64,000 nt of DNA from Actinoplanes italicus (GTDB taxonomy: Bacteria > Actinomycetota > Actinomycetes > Mycobacteriales > Micromonosporaceae): the NCBI RefSeq assembly GCF_003001815.1, contig NZ_PVMZ01000017.1, positions 1 through 64,000 of the forward strand. The letters run 5' to 3'. Numbering within the stretch: the stretch's first letter is position 1; every line of letters begins with the position of its first letter. The position numbers and the translations under genes were made by a program. Shown one piece after another: positions 56,957 through 64,000 of this stretch. The notes below the pieces were generated by a model. The model did not search any database. It saw only the letters and a program-made list of their open reading frames with translations, and was not told where the DNA came from.

Positions 56957-57469
56957 TCATGCGGAAAGGTCGCCGTCTGCGGATGGCGGCCTTTCTTCAT
57001 TTCGTACGGACACGCGTGCGGCCCCGGGTGGTTCGTGCCGGGCCGGGCGTACCGGAAGTGCGTGGTGCTCCAGCAGGCGGCGCAGCAACCCGGCCAGCTG
57101 CTCGCGCTCTTCCGCCGACAGCGGCGCCAGCAGCTCGTCCTGGACCGCGGCCGCCCGTGCGGCCAGTTCGGCGCCGCGCTCACGGCCGGCCGCGGTCACC
57201 GCGACCACGTTGCGCCGCTTGTCCGCCGGATCCGGTGACCGCTCCACGAACCCGGCCGACTCCAGCTCGTTGAGCGCGCCGACCAGATCGCTCAGATAGA
57301 TCGCGGTGCGCCGCCCGAGCGCCGCCTGACTGGCCGGACCGTCCGCGATCAGCGACGCCAGCAGCCGGTAGTGATAGCCCTTCGCTCCGGCGGCCGCGAA
57401 CCCCTCGGTGACGAGCCGGTGCGCGTGCGCGGCGGTCTGGGTGAGCAGCCAGCTCGGCAGATGATCCAC
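56957..57469 (-). CDS. MarR-family transcriptional regulator
   Basis: 170 residues from GTG at 57469. Winged helix: YHYRLLASLIADGPASQAALGRRTAIYLSDLVGALNELESAGFVERSPDPADKRRNVVAVT. The last 20 residues are encoded by sequence that also forms the ripA terminator, and look unconserved. No Shine-Dalgarno. Divergent from the epoxide hydrolase gene with two identical palindromes between them, so probably its repressor. Confidence 0.9.
   Translation of the reverse strand: MDHLPSWLLTQTAAHAHRLVTEGFAAAGAKGYHYRLLASLIADGPASQAALGRRTAIYLSDLVGALNELESAGFVERSPDPADKRRNVVAVTAAGRERGAELAARAAAVQDELLAPLSAEEREQLAGLLRRLLEHHALPVRPARHEPPGAARVSVRNEERPPSADGDLSA
56964..56995 (+). terminator. terminator of the NlpC/P60 gene, inside the marR 3' end
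   Basis: GAAAGGTCGCC (56964-56974) pairs with GGCGGCCTTTC (56985-56995) over 11 bp with one G-U, 10-nt loop, followed by TTCATTTC. It starts 18 bp after the plus-strand stop codon and lies within the minus-strand MarR coding region. Confidence 0.75.
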
Positions 57470-57492
57470 GTGACGACGATAACATTGGACCG

Positions 57493-57519
57493 ACTAACGT
57501 TAGTGGCACTAACGTTAGT
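57493..57519. promoter_or_regulatory. twin ACTAACGTTAGT operators
   Basis: Two identical 12-bp palindromes at 57493-57504 and 57508-57519, 15 bp centre to centre. The second ends 3 bp before the epoxide hydrolase ATG. Spacing of 1.5 helical turns puts the two sites on opposite faces of the DNA. Best candidate for the binding site of the divergent MarR protein. Confidence 0.8.
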
Positions 57520-57522
57520 CAT

Positions 57523-58587
57523 ATGAACGATTTCCGCGTGCACGTCCCGCAAGCCGACCTCGACGACCTGGCCGCGCGTCTGACCCGTACCCGATGGCCC
57601 GAAGAAGCCCCCGGCGACTACGGCATGACCGTCGATCGGGTGCGCGCCCTCGCCGGCCACTGGATCGACTTCGACTGGCGTGCCCACGAGGCCGAGCTCA
57701 ACGCGATACCGCAGCAGGTCACCGAGATCGGCGGCGACCGCGTCCACTTCCTCCACGCCCGCTCCGCCGACCCGGGCGCCCTGCCGCTGCTGCTCACCCA
57801 CGGCTGGCCCGGCTCCACCGTCGAGTTCCTCGACGTGCTCGGCCCGCTCACCGAGCACTTCCACGTCGTCGCCCCGGCCATCCCCGGCTTCGGCCTCTCC
57901 GGACCGACCACCGGCCGCTGGGGCATCCAGCGCGTCGCCGAGGCCTGGGCCGGACTGATGTCCCGCCTCGGCTACCACCGCTACGGCGCCCAGGGCGGCG
58001 ACTGGGGCTCCGGCGTCTCCCGGCTGCTCGCCACGGTCGCCCCCGACCGGGTCGTCGGCGTCCACGTCAACTACCTGCCGACACCCGGCTCCCCGGACGG
58101 CCTCGACGCTCAGGACCGGGCCCGCCTCGACAAGACCATGAAACTGGCCGCCAACCGGCACCCGCACCAGATCCTGTTCGCCGCGACCCCGCAGACGCCC
58201 GCCTACGCCCTCAACGACTCACCGGCGGGGCTGCTCGCCTTCATGGGCGAGAAGTTCGACACCTGGGCGGACCCGGCCACACCCGTCCCCGACGACCGCA
58301 TCGTCGCGAACATCGCCCACCACTGGCTGTTCCGTACCGCCGGCTCCGCCGCCCGCCTGATCAGGGAGAGCGGTCCCGGCGGCCCGCCCGGGCCCTGCCC
58401 CGTCCCGCTGGCCGTCGCGGTCCTGCCCGGCGACATCGTCCAGTCGGTGCGCCCGCTGGCCGAGCAGCGCGAGAGGATCACACGCTGGACCGAGTACCCC
58501 CGTGGCGGCCACTTCGCGGCCCTCGAGGTCCCCGACCTCTACACCGCCGACGTGACCACGTTCTTCCGGACACTGGCGAACCGCTGA
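57523..58587 (+). CDS. epoxide hydrolase, alpha/beta-hydrolase fold
   Basis: 354 residues, ATG at 57523, no ribosome site because the operator abuts the start; probably leaderless. The N-terminal EHN domain (VPQADLDDLAARLTRTRWPE, HWIDFDWRAHEAELNAIPQ) is followed by the hydrolase core: oxyanion loop HGWPG (93-97), nucleophile Asp160 in QGGDWGSG, and general-base His330 in GGHFAALE. It opens epoxides through a covalent ester intermediate. Likely induced by an epoxide or aromatic through the neighbouring MarR protein. Confidence 0.92.
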   Translation: MNDFRVHVPQADLDDLAARLTRTRWPEEAPGDYGMTVDRVRALAGHWIDFDWRAHEAELNAIPQQVTEIGGDRVHFLHARSADPGALPLLLTHGWPGSTVEFLDVLGPLTEHFHVVAPAIPGFGLSGPTTGRWGIQRVAEAWAGLMSRLGYHRYGAQGGDWGSGVSRLLATVAPDRVVGVHVNYLPTPGSPDGLDAQDRARLDKTMKLAANRHPHQILFAATPQTPAYALNDSPAGLLAFMGEKFDTWADPATPVPDDRIVANIAHHWLFRTAGSAARLIRESGPGGPPGPCPVPLAVAVLPGDIVQSVRPLAEQRERITRWTEYPRGGHFAALEVPDLYTADVTTFFRTLANR

Positions 58588-58599
58588 CCCCGAACCGCA

Positions 58600-58650
58600 G
58601 CTGTGCCGTACCGCTGGCTCAGGCCGGTTGAGGCAGCGGTACGGCACAGC
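58600..58650. terminator. 17-bp perfect stem-loop after the epoxide hydrolase gene
   Basis: GCTGTGCCGTACCGCTG (58600-58616) is the exact complement of 58634-58650, with a 17-nt loop. Located 13 bp after the plus-strand stop and between convergent genes; a strong bidirectional terminator candidate, without a T-run. Confidence 0.7.
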
Positions 58651-58662
58651 CGTGAAGATCCG

Positions 58663-58713
58663 GCTGTGTCTCACCGTTGTCCCGGCGTGGCTGAGACAGC
58701 GGTATGACACAGC
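58663..58713. terminator. second, imperfect stem-loop
   Basis: GCTGTGTC (58663-58670) pairs with GACACAGC (58706-58713), with further interrupted pairing of ACCG with CGGT inside. Its arms resemble those of the previous hairpin, and it ends 7 bp from the divIVA-like stop codon, so it may be a decayed copy serving the minus strand. Confidence 0.5.
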
Positions 58714-58719
58714 TGTGGG

Positions 58720-59439
58720 TCAGACGGGGCCGGGGAGGCGGGCCGCGGGAGGGAGGCCGGGGCCGCCGTCGAGGTCGTGGAGCTGGCGGACCACGTGCTC
58801 GCCGAGCGCCGCCCGGTAGTCGACGGCCAGCTGACCGAGGTTGTCGATCTCCTCGAGCATGGCGGCGCGGTTGCGGGCCAGCTCGTCCATCGACTCGACG
58901 TGGCTGCGCTCGGCGTCCGCCTCCATGGCGCCGGCCGCGCGGCGGGCCTCGCCGGTGACCTGCTCGGCCCGCAACTGGGCGTCGGCGAGCAGCTGGTCTG
59001 ACTCCCGCTGGGCGTCGCGGACGTGCTCGTCGGCGGTCCGCTGCGCCATCATCAGCACCCGGTCGTCGGACTCGCCCGGCACGCCGTTGCCGCGCACCTC
59101 CGGCGGCGTGGCGCGGACCTCGTGCCGTGCCTGCTCGAGCCGGGCCTGCGTGTCGCGGGCCTCCTGCTCGGCACGGGCCAGGCCCTCACGCAGCTGCATC
59201 AGCCGCGCGGCCAGCTCGGCGACCTCACCGTTCAGCACGGTCGTCGCGGCCGGATCGGCCGGGACGCCGCGGTCCTGGCGCAGCCGCTCGGCGAGGCGGT
59301 CGTTCTCCTCGATCAGCCGGATCAGCTCCTGACCGGCCTCGTCGAGGAAGGCGTCGACCTCCTCCTCGTCATACCCCCGCTTACCGATCGGTGGCTTCCG
59401 GAAATCCATGTTGTGGATGTCTGCCGGAGTGATCGGCAT
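58720..59439 (-). CDS. DivIVA/Wag31-domain coiled-coil protein
   Basis: 239 residues from ATG at 59439, GAGG 5 nt upstream; the frame extends further without conservation. N-terminal DivIVA motif ITPADIHNMDFRKPPIGKRGYDEEEVDAFLDE, the membrane-curvature-sensing part. The rest is a long coiled coil (LAARLMQLREGLARAEQEARDTQ, RTADEHVRDAQRESDQLLADAQ) with a Pro-rich linker near 115. Two DivIVA-type proteins are common in mycelial actinomycetes; the essential Wag31 is usually near the ftsZ region, so this is more likely an accessory paralogue at poles or septa. Confidence 0.88.
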   Translation of the reverse strand: MPITPADIHNMDFRKPPIGKRGYDEEEVDAFLDEAGQELIRLIEENDRLAERLRQDRGVPADPAATTVLNGEVAELAARLMQLREGLARAEQEARDTQARLEQARHEVRATPPEVRGNGVPGESDDRVLMMAQRTADEHVRDAQRESDQLLADAQLRAEQVTGEARRAAGAMEADAERSHVESMDELARNRAAMLEEIDNLGQLAVDYRAALGEHVVRQLHDLDGGPGLPPAARLPGPV

Positions 59440-59762
59440 GGTGACCTCGATTCCCGCCGGTTCCGGTCGACCCGACGTCGTTGGACGACAGCGCCGATTC
59501 GAAAGCCCGGCCCTCGGGCGGCAGCCGGACGTCCCGGCGTGAACAGGCGCGCCGGCGAATCGTATCCGCATCTGTCACCCCACTCACGGTGAACCGATCC
59601 GGTATCACCGGTAACGCCTACCGCATCACCCGCGTAACGGCAGGTCACCGGTGATCGCCCGGTGCGGGAGAACTTTCTGGCGGCCCGGTACCGCACGAGA
59701 GGACCGCACGGGGGCGGGCGGCGGCTCCGGGCGGGAGCGCGACGAGGGCATAATCGCATGTC
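59440..59762. other. 323-bp divergent intergenic region
   Basis: Between the DivIVA-like and AAA-ATPase starts. It must hold both promoters. A CATAAT sits 13-8 bp before the ATPase ATG (59750-59755) and may be a -10 of a short-leader transcript. I see no gene, strong repeat or terminator. GTCACCGGTGA and GTATCACCGGTAAC-type partial palindromes occur near 59610-59655. Confidence 0.5.
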
Positions 59763-61109
59763 ATGAGCGATGCCTTGATCAACAGCCTGGCGGCCGCCGT
59801 CGAGGCCCGGCCGGACGACCTGACGCTGCGGCTGCACCTGGCTGAGATGCTGGTCACGGCCGGTCGCGGTGCGGAGGCGATCGGGCACGCCGCTCAGATC
59901 CTGGCGCGCGAGCCCGGCGACAGCGCCGCGCAGCAGCTGATGGCCCGGGCCCTGGGCGGCCCGGCTCCCGGCGGGCCCGCTGTGGGCGATGCGGCAGGAG
60001 GCTCGCCTGCGGAGGGCGGGACCGCGCCGGGCGCCGCGCAGGTCGTACAGCCGCAGGGGTCTGAGAAACCGGAGGAACCGCCGGCCGGGAGTGAATCGCC
60101 GGCGCCGCCCACCGAAAAGCCCGCGAAGGGTGTCGACTGGGCGGCCCTGGAGGAGCAGTTCGGTGATGTGGTGCCGCCGCGGTTCGCGCGGGCCGACGGC
60201 GAGCCCGACCCGGTGAGCGGGCACGCCGACCGGACGTTCGACGTGGAGCGGTCGACCGTGACGCTGGCCGACGTCGGCGGCATGGACGAGGTGAAGAAGC
60301 GGCTCGAGGTGTCGTTCCTGGGACCGCTGCGCAACCCGAAGCTGCGCAGCCTGTTCGGCAAGAGCCTGCGCGGCGGCCTGCTGCTGTACGGCCCGCCGGG
60401 CTGCGGCAAGACGTTCCTGGCCCGCGCGGTGGCCGGGGAGATGGGCGCGTCGTTCATCAGTCTGAGCATCACCGACGTGCTGAACATGTGGATCGGCAGC
60501 TCGGAGCGCAACCTGCACGACCTGTTCGAGTCGGCGCGCGGGCACGCCCCGTGCGTGCTGTTCCTGGACGAGATCGACGCGCTCGGGCACAAGCGCAGTC
60601 AGTTGCAGTCGTCCATGCGTACGGTCGTGAATCAGCTGCTGACCGAACTCGACGGTGTCGACGGCGGCAACGATGGGGTGTTCGTCCTGGCGGCGACGAA
60701 CGCGCCGTGGGATGTGGACCCGGCGTTGCGCCGGCCGGGGCGGCTGGACCGGACCGTGCTGGTGCTGCCACCGGACGCGAAGGCCCGTGCCGCGATCCTG
60801 GAGTACCACCTGCGGGGTCGTCCGGTCGCCGGGATCGACCTGACCGCGGTGGCCGCGGCGACCGAGCATCACTCCGGCGCCGACCTGGCTCACCTCTGCG
60901 AGACCGCCGCCGAGTACGCCATGCGCGACTCGATCGCGACCGGTGAGGTCCGCATGATCAACCAGGCGGACATGCTGGCGGCGGCACGTGAGGTGCGGCC
61001 GTCCACGGACGCGTGGTTCGCCACCGCGCGCAACGTCGCGATGTTCGCGAACGAGAGCGGCGCCTACGACGATCTGGCCGCCTACCTGAAGAAGCGCAGG
61101 ATCCGATGA
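59763..61109 (+). CDS. AAA+ ATPase with N-terminal TPR-like helices
   Basis: 448 residues, ATG at 59763. Residues 1-65 resemble one or two TPR units (LINSLAAAVEARPDDLTLRLHLAEMLV, AAQILAREPGDSAAQQLMARAL). A Gly/Pro/Ala linker follows to about 120. The ATPase is of the FtsH/VCP type: VGGMDEVKKRLEVSF, Walker A GPPGCGKT (210-217), pore-loop region MWIGSSERN, Walker B FLDEID (267-272), arginine-finger SRH ending RRPGRLDR. No protease domain. Probably remodels a protein complex; the partner could be the TPR-membrane protein encoded next (ATGA overlap). Confidence 0.88.
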   Translation: MSDALINSLAAAVEARPDDLTLRLHLAEMLVTAGRGAEAIGHAAQILAREPGDSAAQQLMARALGGPAPGGPAVGDAAGGSPAEGGTAPGAAQVVQPQGSEKPEEPPAGSESPAPPTEKPAKGVDWAALEEQFGDVVPPRFARADGEPDPVSGHADRTFDVERSTVTLADVGGMDEVKKRLEVSFLGPLRNPKLRSLFGKSLRGGLLLYGPPGCGKTFLARAVAGEMGASFISLSITDVLNMWIGSSERNLHDLFESARGHAPCVLFLDEIDALGHKRSQLQSSMRTVVNQLLTELDGVDGGNDGVFVLAATNAPWDVDPALRRPGRLDRTVLVLPPDAKARAAILEYHLRGRPVAGIDLTAVAAATEHHSGADLAHLCETAAEYAMRDSIATGEVRMINQADMLAAAREVRPSTDAWFATARNVAMFANESGAYDDLAAYLKKRRIR

Positions 61110-62137
61110 GCGCGGCGGCGGAGCGGGCGCGAGCGCTCGCCGACGTCGGCCGGCTGGAACAGGCGGAACGGGCCGTGCGCGACGGCCTGGTCGAGACACC
61201 GTCCGATGCCGAGTTGCTCGCATTGCTGGCGGGCCTGCGCCGGTTGCAGGGCGACTCGCCGGCGGCGCTGGAGTTCGCCGACGCGGCGGTGGCGGTGGCG
61301 CCCGGTCAGGCGGTGATGTACATCGAGCGAGCCGAGTGCCTGCTCATGCTCGGCCGTACGGCGGAGGCGCTCGACTCGGCCCGGGAGGCGGTGCGGCTCG
61401 GCCCGGACCGTCCCGAGCCGCACCGCTCGCTGGCACGCTGCCTGACGCTGCTCAGGCAGCATGACGCGGCCCGGGAAGCGGCCGGGCGCGCGGTGACGAT
61501 CGCGCCGCAGGCGGTGGAGAATCTGATCACCCTGGCCGAGGTGGAACGTCATGCCGGCCGCCCGAGCGCCGCCCGGCAGGCCACCGCGCGGGCCCTGGCC
61601 GAGGACCCGGAGAATCCCGACGGACGCTGGATGATGGCCGTGCTCGATGCGCACCGGCTACGGGTCGGCGAGGCGATGCGGGGGTTACGAGGGCTCGCCG
61701 CGGACCATCCGGACCGCTACGGCGCGCCCGTGCTGAGCTGGCCGGTCCGCGGGCTGCTGGTCAGCCTCACGGTAGGTCTGGTGGTCGGGCTGCCGGTGGT
61801 GGCGGTGCTCGCGGCGGGCGGTCTCTGGTGGGCGCCGTCGTTGTTGCTGGCGCGCGGTTCGGCCGCGGTGATCGTGCTGGTGTCGGTGACCATGGCGATC
61901 CGTGTTCTGGTGCCGGCGGGCCGTCTGCCGTGGATCTGCCTCGGCCTGCTGCCGGCGGTGACGCGCTGGGCGGCCGTCGTGCGGCTGGTCGCCGCAGGCG
62001 TTTCTCTTCCGCTTCTCTGCTGGTACGCGATGAGCCCGGCCTGGCCGGTGCTGGTGTCGGTGACGGCCGTTCTGGTGGTGATGCTGGCCGTTCTGCTGGC
62101 ACTGATGGCCGCCGGGCGGGTTTCGGGTGCGCGTTAG
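61106..62137 (+). CDS. TPR-repeat membrane protein
   Basis: 343 residues from ATG at 61106, overlapping the ATPase stop. Residues 5-195 hold about five TPR units (ERARALADVGRLEQAERAVRDG, YIERAECLLMLGRTAEALDSA, HRSLARCLTLLRQHDAAREAA). From residue 212 to the end there are four to five membrane helices. TPRs in the cytoplasm joined to a membrane base would make it a docking site, perhaps for the AAA+ ATPase encoded upstream. Confidence 0.82.
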   Translation: MSAAAERARALADVGRLEQAERAVRDGLVETPSDAELLALLAGLRRLQGDSPAALEFADAAVAVAPGQAVMYIERAECLLMLGRTAEALDSAREAVRLGPDRPEPHRSLARCLTLLRQHDAAREAAGRAVTIAPQAVENLITLAEVERHAGRPSAARQATARALAEDPENPDGRWMMAVLDAHRLRVGEAMRGLRGLAADHPDRYGAPVLSWPVRGLLVSLTVGLVVGLPVVAVLAAGGLWWAPSLLLARGSAAVIVLVSVTMAIRVLVPAGRLPWICLGLLPAVTRWAAVVRLVAAGVSLPLLCWYAMSPAWPVLVSVTAVLVVMLAVLLALMAAGRVSGAR

Positions 62138-62156
62138 GTCACTTTCGTCCAGGTGA

Positions 62157-62177
62157 ATCTTGCTCACTATGCAAGAT
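62157..62177. promoter_or_regulatory. ATCTTGC-N7-GCAAGAT palindrome
   Basis: Seven-bp arms in the 78-bp gap between the TPR-membrane gene and the PAP2 gene. Could be a regulator site or a hairpin. It is 39 bp before the PAP2 start. Confidence 0.35.
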
Positions 62178-62215
62178 CGCCGGATGCTTGGCCCCCTGAT
62201 CGACGGGGGAGTGGC

Positions 62216-62956
62216 ATGGCGACGACGCGGGACACCGGCAGACTCTCCGCGTTACGCGAGCTCGCCCTGATCGCGGCCCTGTTCCTGGTCTACAAGGTGG
62301 CCCGGCTGGCCGCGAACGGGCACGTCGACGAGGCGTTCGCCAACGCCCGCGCGATCTGGGACGCCGAACGTCTCCTGCGCCTGCCCGGTGAGCCGGCCGT
62401 CCAGCAGGTCCTGCTCGGCTGGGACGGCCTGATCGAGGTGGCCAACAGCTACTACGCGTACGTGCACTTCCCGGCCACCGCGGCCTGCCTGATCTGGCTC
62501 TACCGGTACCGGCCCGCCCACTACCGGTGGACCCGCAACGTGATCGCGCTGCTCACCGCCGCGGCCCTGGCCGTCCACTTCGTGATGCCGCTCGCCCCGC
62601 CCCGGATGCTGACCGGCACCGGCATGCTCGACCTGGGCCGCCTTTACGGCCCGGCCGTCTACGGGCCGCCGGAGACCGACCAGATCTCCAATCAGTACGC
62701 CGCCATGCCGTCCCTGCACGTCGGCTGGGCCCTGGTGGCCGCGATCGCCCTGATCGCCGCCACCACCGGCCGTTACCGGGGCCTGTGGCTGCTGCATCCG
62801 GCGATCACCCTGCTGGTCGTGGTCGCCACCGGCAACCACTACTGGCTGGACGCGCTCGCCGCGGCCGCCCTGCTCGCCGGCGCTCACGTCCTGCTGCGCC
62901 GCCAGCGTCCGGCCGGGGCCCCGGTGGTACCCCGGCCGAGGGTGGCCCTCGGGTAG
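62216..62956 (+). CDS. PAP2-superfamily membrane phosphotransferase/phosphatase, Aur1-like
   Basis: 246 residues from ATG at 62216, GGGGGA upstream. Five to six membrane helices. The conserved histidines are in AAMPSLHVGWALV and TGNHYWLDALAA, the C2 and C3 motifs of PAP2 proteins; the C1 Lys/Arg block is degenerate, as in the inositolphosphotransferase (Aur1/Ipt1) branch. These act on lipid phosphates in the membrane, for example moving phosphoinositol groups. Substrate unknown. Confidence 0.85.
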   Translation: MATTRDTGRLSALRELALIAALFLVYKVARLAANGHVDEAFANARAIWDAERLLRLPGEPAVQQVLLGWDGLIEVANSYYAYVHFPATAACLIWLYRYRPAHYRWTRNVIALLTAAALAVHFVMPLAPPRMLTGTGMLDLGRLYGPAVYGPPETDQISNQYAAMPSLHVGWALVAAIALIAATTGRYRGLWLLHPAITLLVVVATGNHYWLDALAAAALLAGAHVLLRRQRPAGAPVVPRPRVALG

Positions 62957-62967
62957 GTTGTCTGATC

Positions 62968-63474
62968 GTGATCGAAACCGCTGAATCGCCCGAATCGGCG
63001 CCCGCCGCGCCGCCGCGGCGATCCTGGCCCGGCCTTCTCGCCCTTTCCGGCGCCTCCCTGCTGGCCGGTGTGGCCGTGACCGTGGCGGTGCTGCTGCTCG
63101 CCGGATGGCGGCATGTGCCGGTCCACCGGTTCGAGGTGGTCCTCGTGCTTCAGGCCCAGGTCTCCAGCGGGCAGCGGGAGGAGATCGTCGCCGAGGTGAT
63201 GCGGGCGATGCCCGGCGAGAACACGGTGACCTTGGTGACGCGCGAGGAGCAGTTCGAGGCGTTCCGCCAGGACTGGGAGTCGAACGGCAACGGCCCGCTG
63301 CCCGACTCGGTGACTCCGGCGCTCTCGCGGGAGCAGCTGAAGGTCTCCGTCAGTGGCCGGGGCTTCGACTGCGCGCTCGTCCGGGAGTTCCAGGACCGCG
63401 GGGAGGTCGACCAGGTGAGCGTGACCCGGTGGGACGGCGGCACCGGCCGGAAGTCCGTGATGGGATGCCGATGA
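62968..63474 (+). CDS. single-pass membrane protein with FtsX ectodomain-like domain (first of pair)
   Basis: 168 residues from GTG at 62968. One N-terminal helix (LLALSGASLLAGVAVTVAVLLLAGW) and an outside domain of about 115 residues: FEVVLVLQAQVSSGQREEIVAEVMRA, VTLVTREEQFEAFRQDW, LPDSVTPALSREQLKVSVSG, VREFQDRGEVDQVSV. The order strand, helix, SREQA-like helix, then strand and closing helix is that of the FtsX extracellular domain, but the four-helix permease is missing. Overlaps its paralogue by ATGA. Confidence 0.7.
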   Translation: MIETAESPESAPAAPPRRSWPGLLALSGASLLAGVAVTVAVLLLAGWRHVPVHRFEVVLVLQAQVSSGQREEIVAEVMRAMPGENTVTLVTREEQFEAFRQDWESNGNGPLPDSVTPALSREQLKVSVSGRGFDCALVREFQDRGEVDQVSVTRWDGGTGRKSVMGCR

Positions 63475-63908
63475 GAGTACGACCGGTCCACCTCGTCGTC
63501 TCCGGTGTGTCCGTGCTGGCCGGCGTTGGCCTCGCGATGGTCGCACTGCTGCTCGCCGGCTGGCAGCACGTGCCGGTCAAGCGTTTCGAGGTCCGGGTGT
63601 TCCTGACCGCGGAGGCCACCACGGAGCAGACCGGCGACGCCGAGGCCGTTCTCGCCAGGGTCGCCGCGGTCACCCGGCGCACCGGCGAACAGGGTTACGC
63701 CGACCTTGAGAAGTCGTACGCGGAGAGCGGCGACACCCTGCCCGAGTCGGTGACCCCGGATTCCATGCCGGACGCCCTGGTGATCACGATCGAGGGACGC
63801 GAGATCGACTGTGCCCCGTACGCCGCGCTGGACGACAACCCCGGCGTCGACGTCGTGCGGGTCGCCGAGTTCGCCGGCGGCGTCGCGCTCTCGGCGACCG
63901 AATGCTGA
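63471..63908 (+). CDS. single-pass membrane protein with FtsX ectodomain-like domain (second of pair)
   Basis: 145 residues from ATG at 63471. Clear paralogue of the preceding gene: same helix, GWxHVPVxRFEV junction, DLEKSYAESGDTLPESVTPDSMPDALVITIEG, and a DCAPYAALDDNPGVDVVRV end. Each copy has one Cys at the same place (FDCALV / IDCAPY) and one near the C-terminus. They may form a dimer. Next gene starts 7 bp inside its end. Confidence 0.7.
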   Translation: MRVRPVHLVVSGVSVLAGVGLAMVALLLAGWQHVPVKRFEVRVFLTAEATTEQTGDAEAVLARVAAVTRRTGEQGYADLEKSYAESGDTLPESVTPDSMPDALVITIEGREIDCAPYAALDDNPGVDVVRVAEFAGGVALSATEC

Positions 63909-64000
63909 ACGCTGTCCTGTTCGACCTCGACGACACCCTGGTCGACCAGGTCACCGCGTCGGGCGCGGCGGTCGTCGCCTGGGCGGCGGAACTCGGCGTC
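63902..64000 (+). CDS. HAD-superfamily hydrolase, N-terminal part only
   Basis: 33 codons from ATG at 63902 to the right edge, overlapping the previous gene by 7 bp. The start NAVLFDLDDTLVDQ is HAD motif I with the two catalytic Asp residues. Which subfamily it belongs to cannot be told from this length. Confidence 0.75.
   Translation, partial: MLNAVLFDLDDTLVDQVTASGAAVVAWAAELGV

Noticed and set aside
1..64000. tRNA, rRNA, insertion sequences, integrases or an attachment site
   Set aside because: I looked for T-arm GGTTCGA-type sequence in gaps, transposase motifs and terminal repeats and found none that held up. A covariance or profile scan was not possible.

Overview
The window is very GC-rich, uses GTG and TTG starts freely, has dense 4-bp stop/start overlaps, and shows strong codon-position shadows on the opposite strand. 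With a c-di-AMP (ydaO-type) riboswitch ahead of an NlpC/P60 hydrolase, an F420-type oxidoreductase, a deazaflavin-dependent nitroreductase family protein, a mycothiol-type DinB/MDMPI enzyme and a DivIVA/Wag31 protein, this points to a mycelial actinomycete, probably Micromonosporaceae (Actinoplanes-like). The taxon is an inference. I see no rRNA, tRNA, transposase, prophage or CRISPR array.

Layout. 0-9 kb: a broken alpha/beta-hydrolase, a lipoprotein, a secreted repeat/LamG protein, a set of small membrane or envelope proteins (pentapeptide-repeat, PRC-barrel-like, band-7-like), then a large trypsin-NACHT-repeat protein that resembles bacterial immune NTPases. 9-16 kb: MFS pump with divergent TetR; methionyl-tRNA synthetase with an unusual leader; FolP2-type dihydropteroate synthase; a three-gene envelope/stress operon (LEA-like, Holin-X, DUF3618). 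15.8-19.7 kb: F420 oxidoreductase, GT2, nitroreductase, aldehyde dehydrogenase. 19.8-30 kb: one tightly overlapping operon that makes and transfers an activated heptose (NodU-type carbamoyltransferase, GT2, GmhB-GT9 fusion, two further GTs, GmhA, HldE, SDR, GT9), trailed by a topoisomerase IB.

30-40 kb: small accessory genes with their own regulators (TetR/FAD monooxygenase, MarR/MDMPI, methyltransferase), then a repeat-rich gene-poor stretch (G-rich heptamer array, paired palindromes, 59-bp tandem repeat), and a CBM2-PL11 rhamnogalacturonan lyase behind LacI-type operators. 40-48 kb: a four-gene FtsX/LolD-type ABC operon behind a TetR gene. 48-56 kb: cytochrome bd operon cydA-cydB-cydDC (fused), divergent from a BlaI/M56 pair that share two palindromic operators. 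56-64 kb: riboswitch-controlled cell-wall hydrolase, MarR/epoxide hydrolase pair with twin operators, DivIVA, an AAA-ATPase/TPR/PAP2 run, a pair of FtsX-ectodomain-like paralogues and the start of a HAD hydrolase.

Strongest leads: (1) the heptose plus carbamoyl glycan operon in a Gram-positive; (2) a 23-residue Met-rich leader ORF plus two stem-loops in front of the MetRS gene; (3) the trypsin-NACHT protein; (4) BlaI/M56 control of cydABDC; (5) coding minisatellites inside fused CydDC, one of which runs through the next gene's operator.
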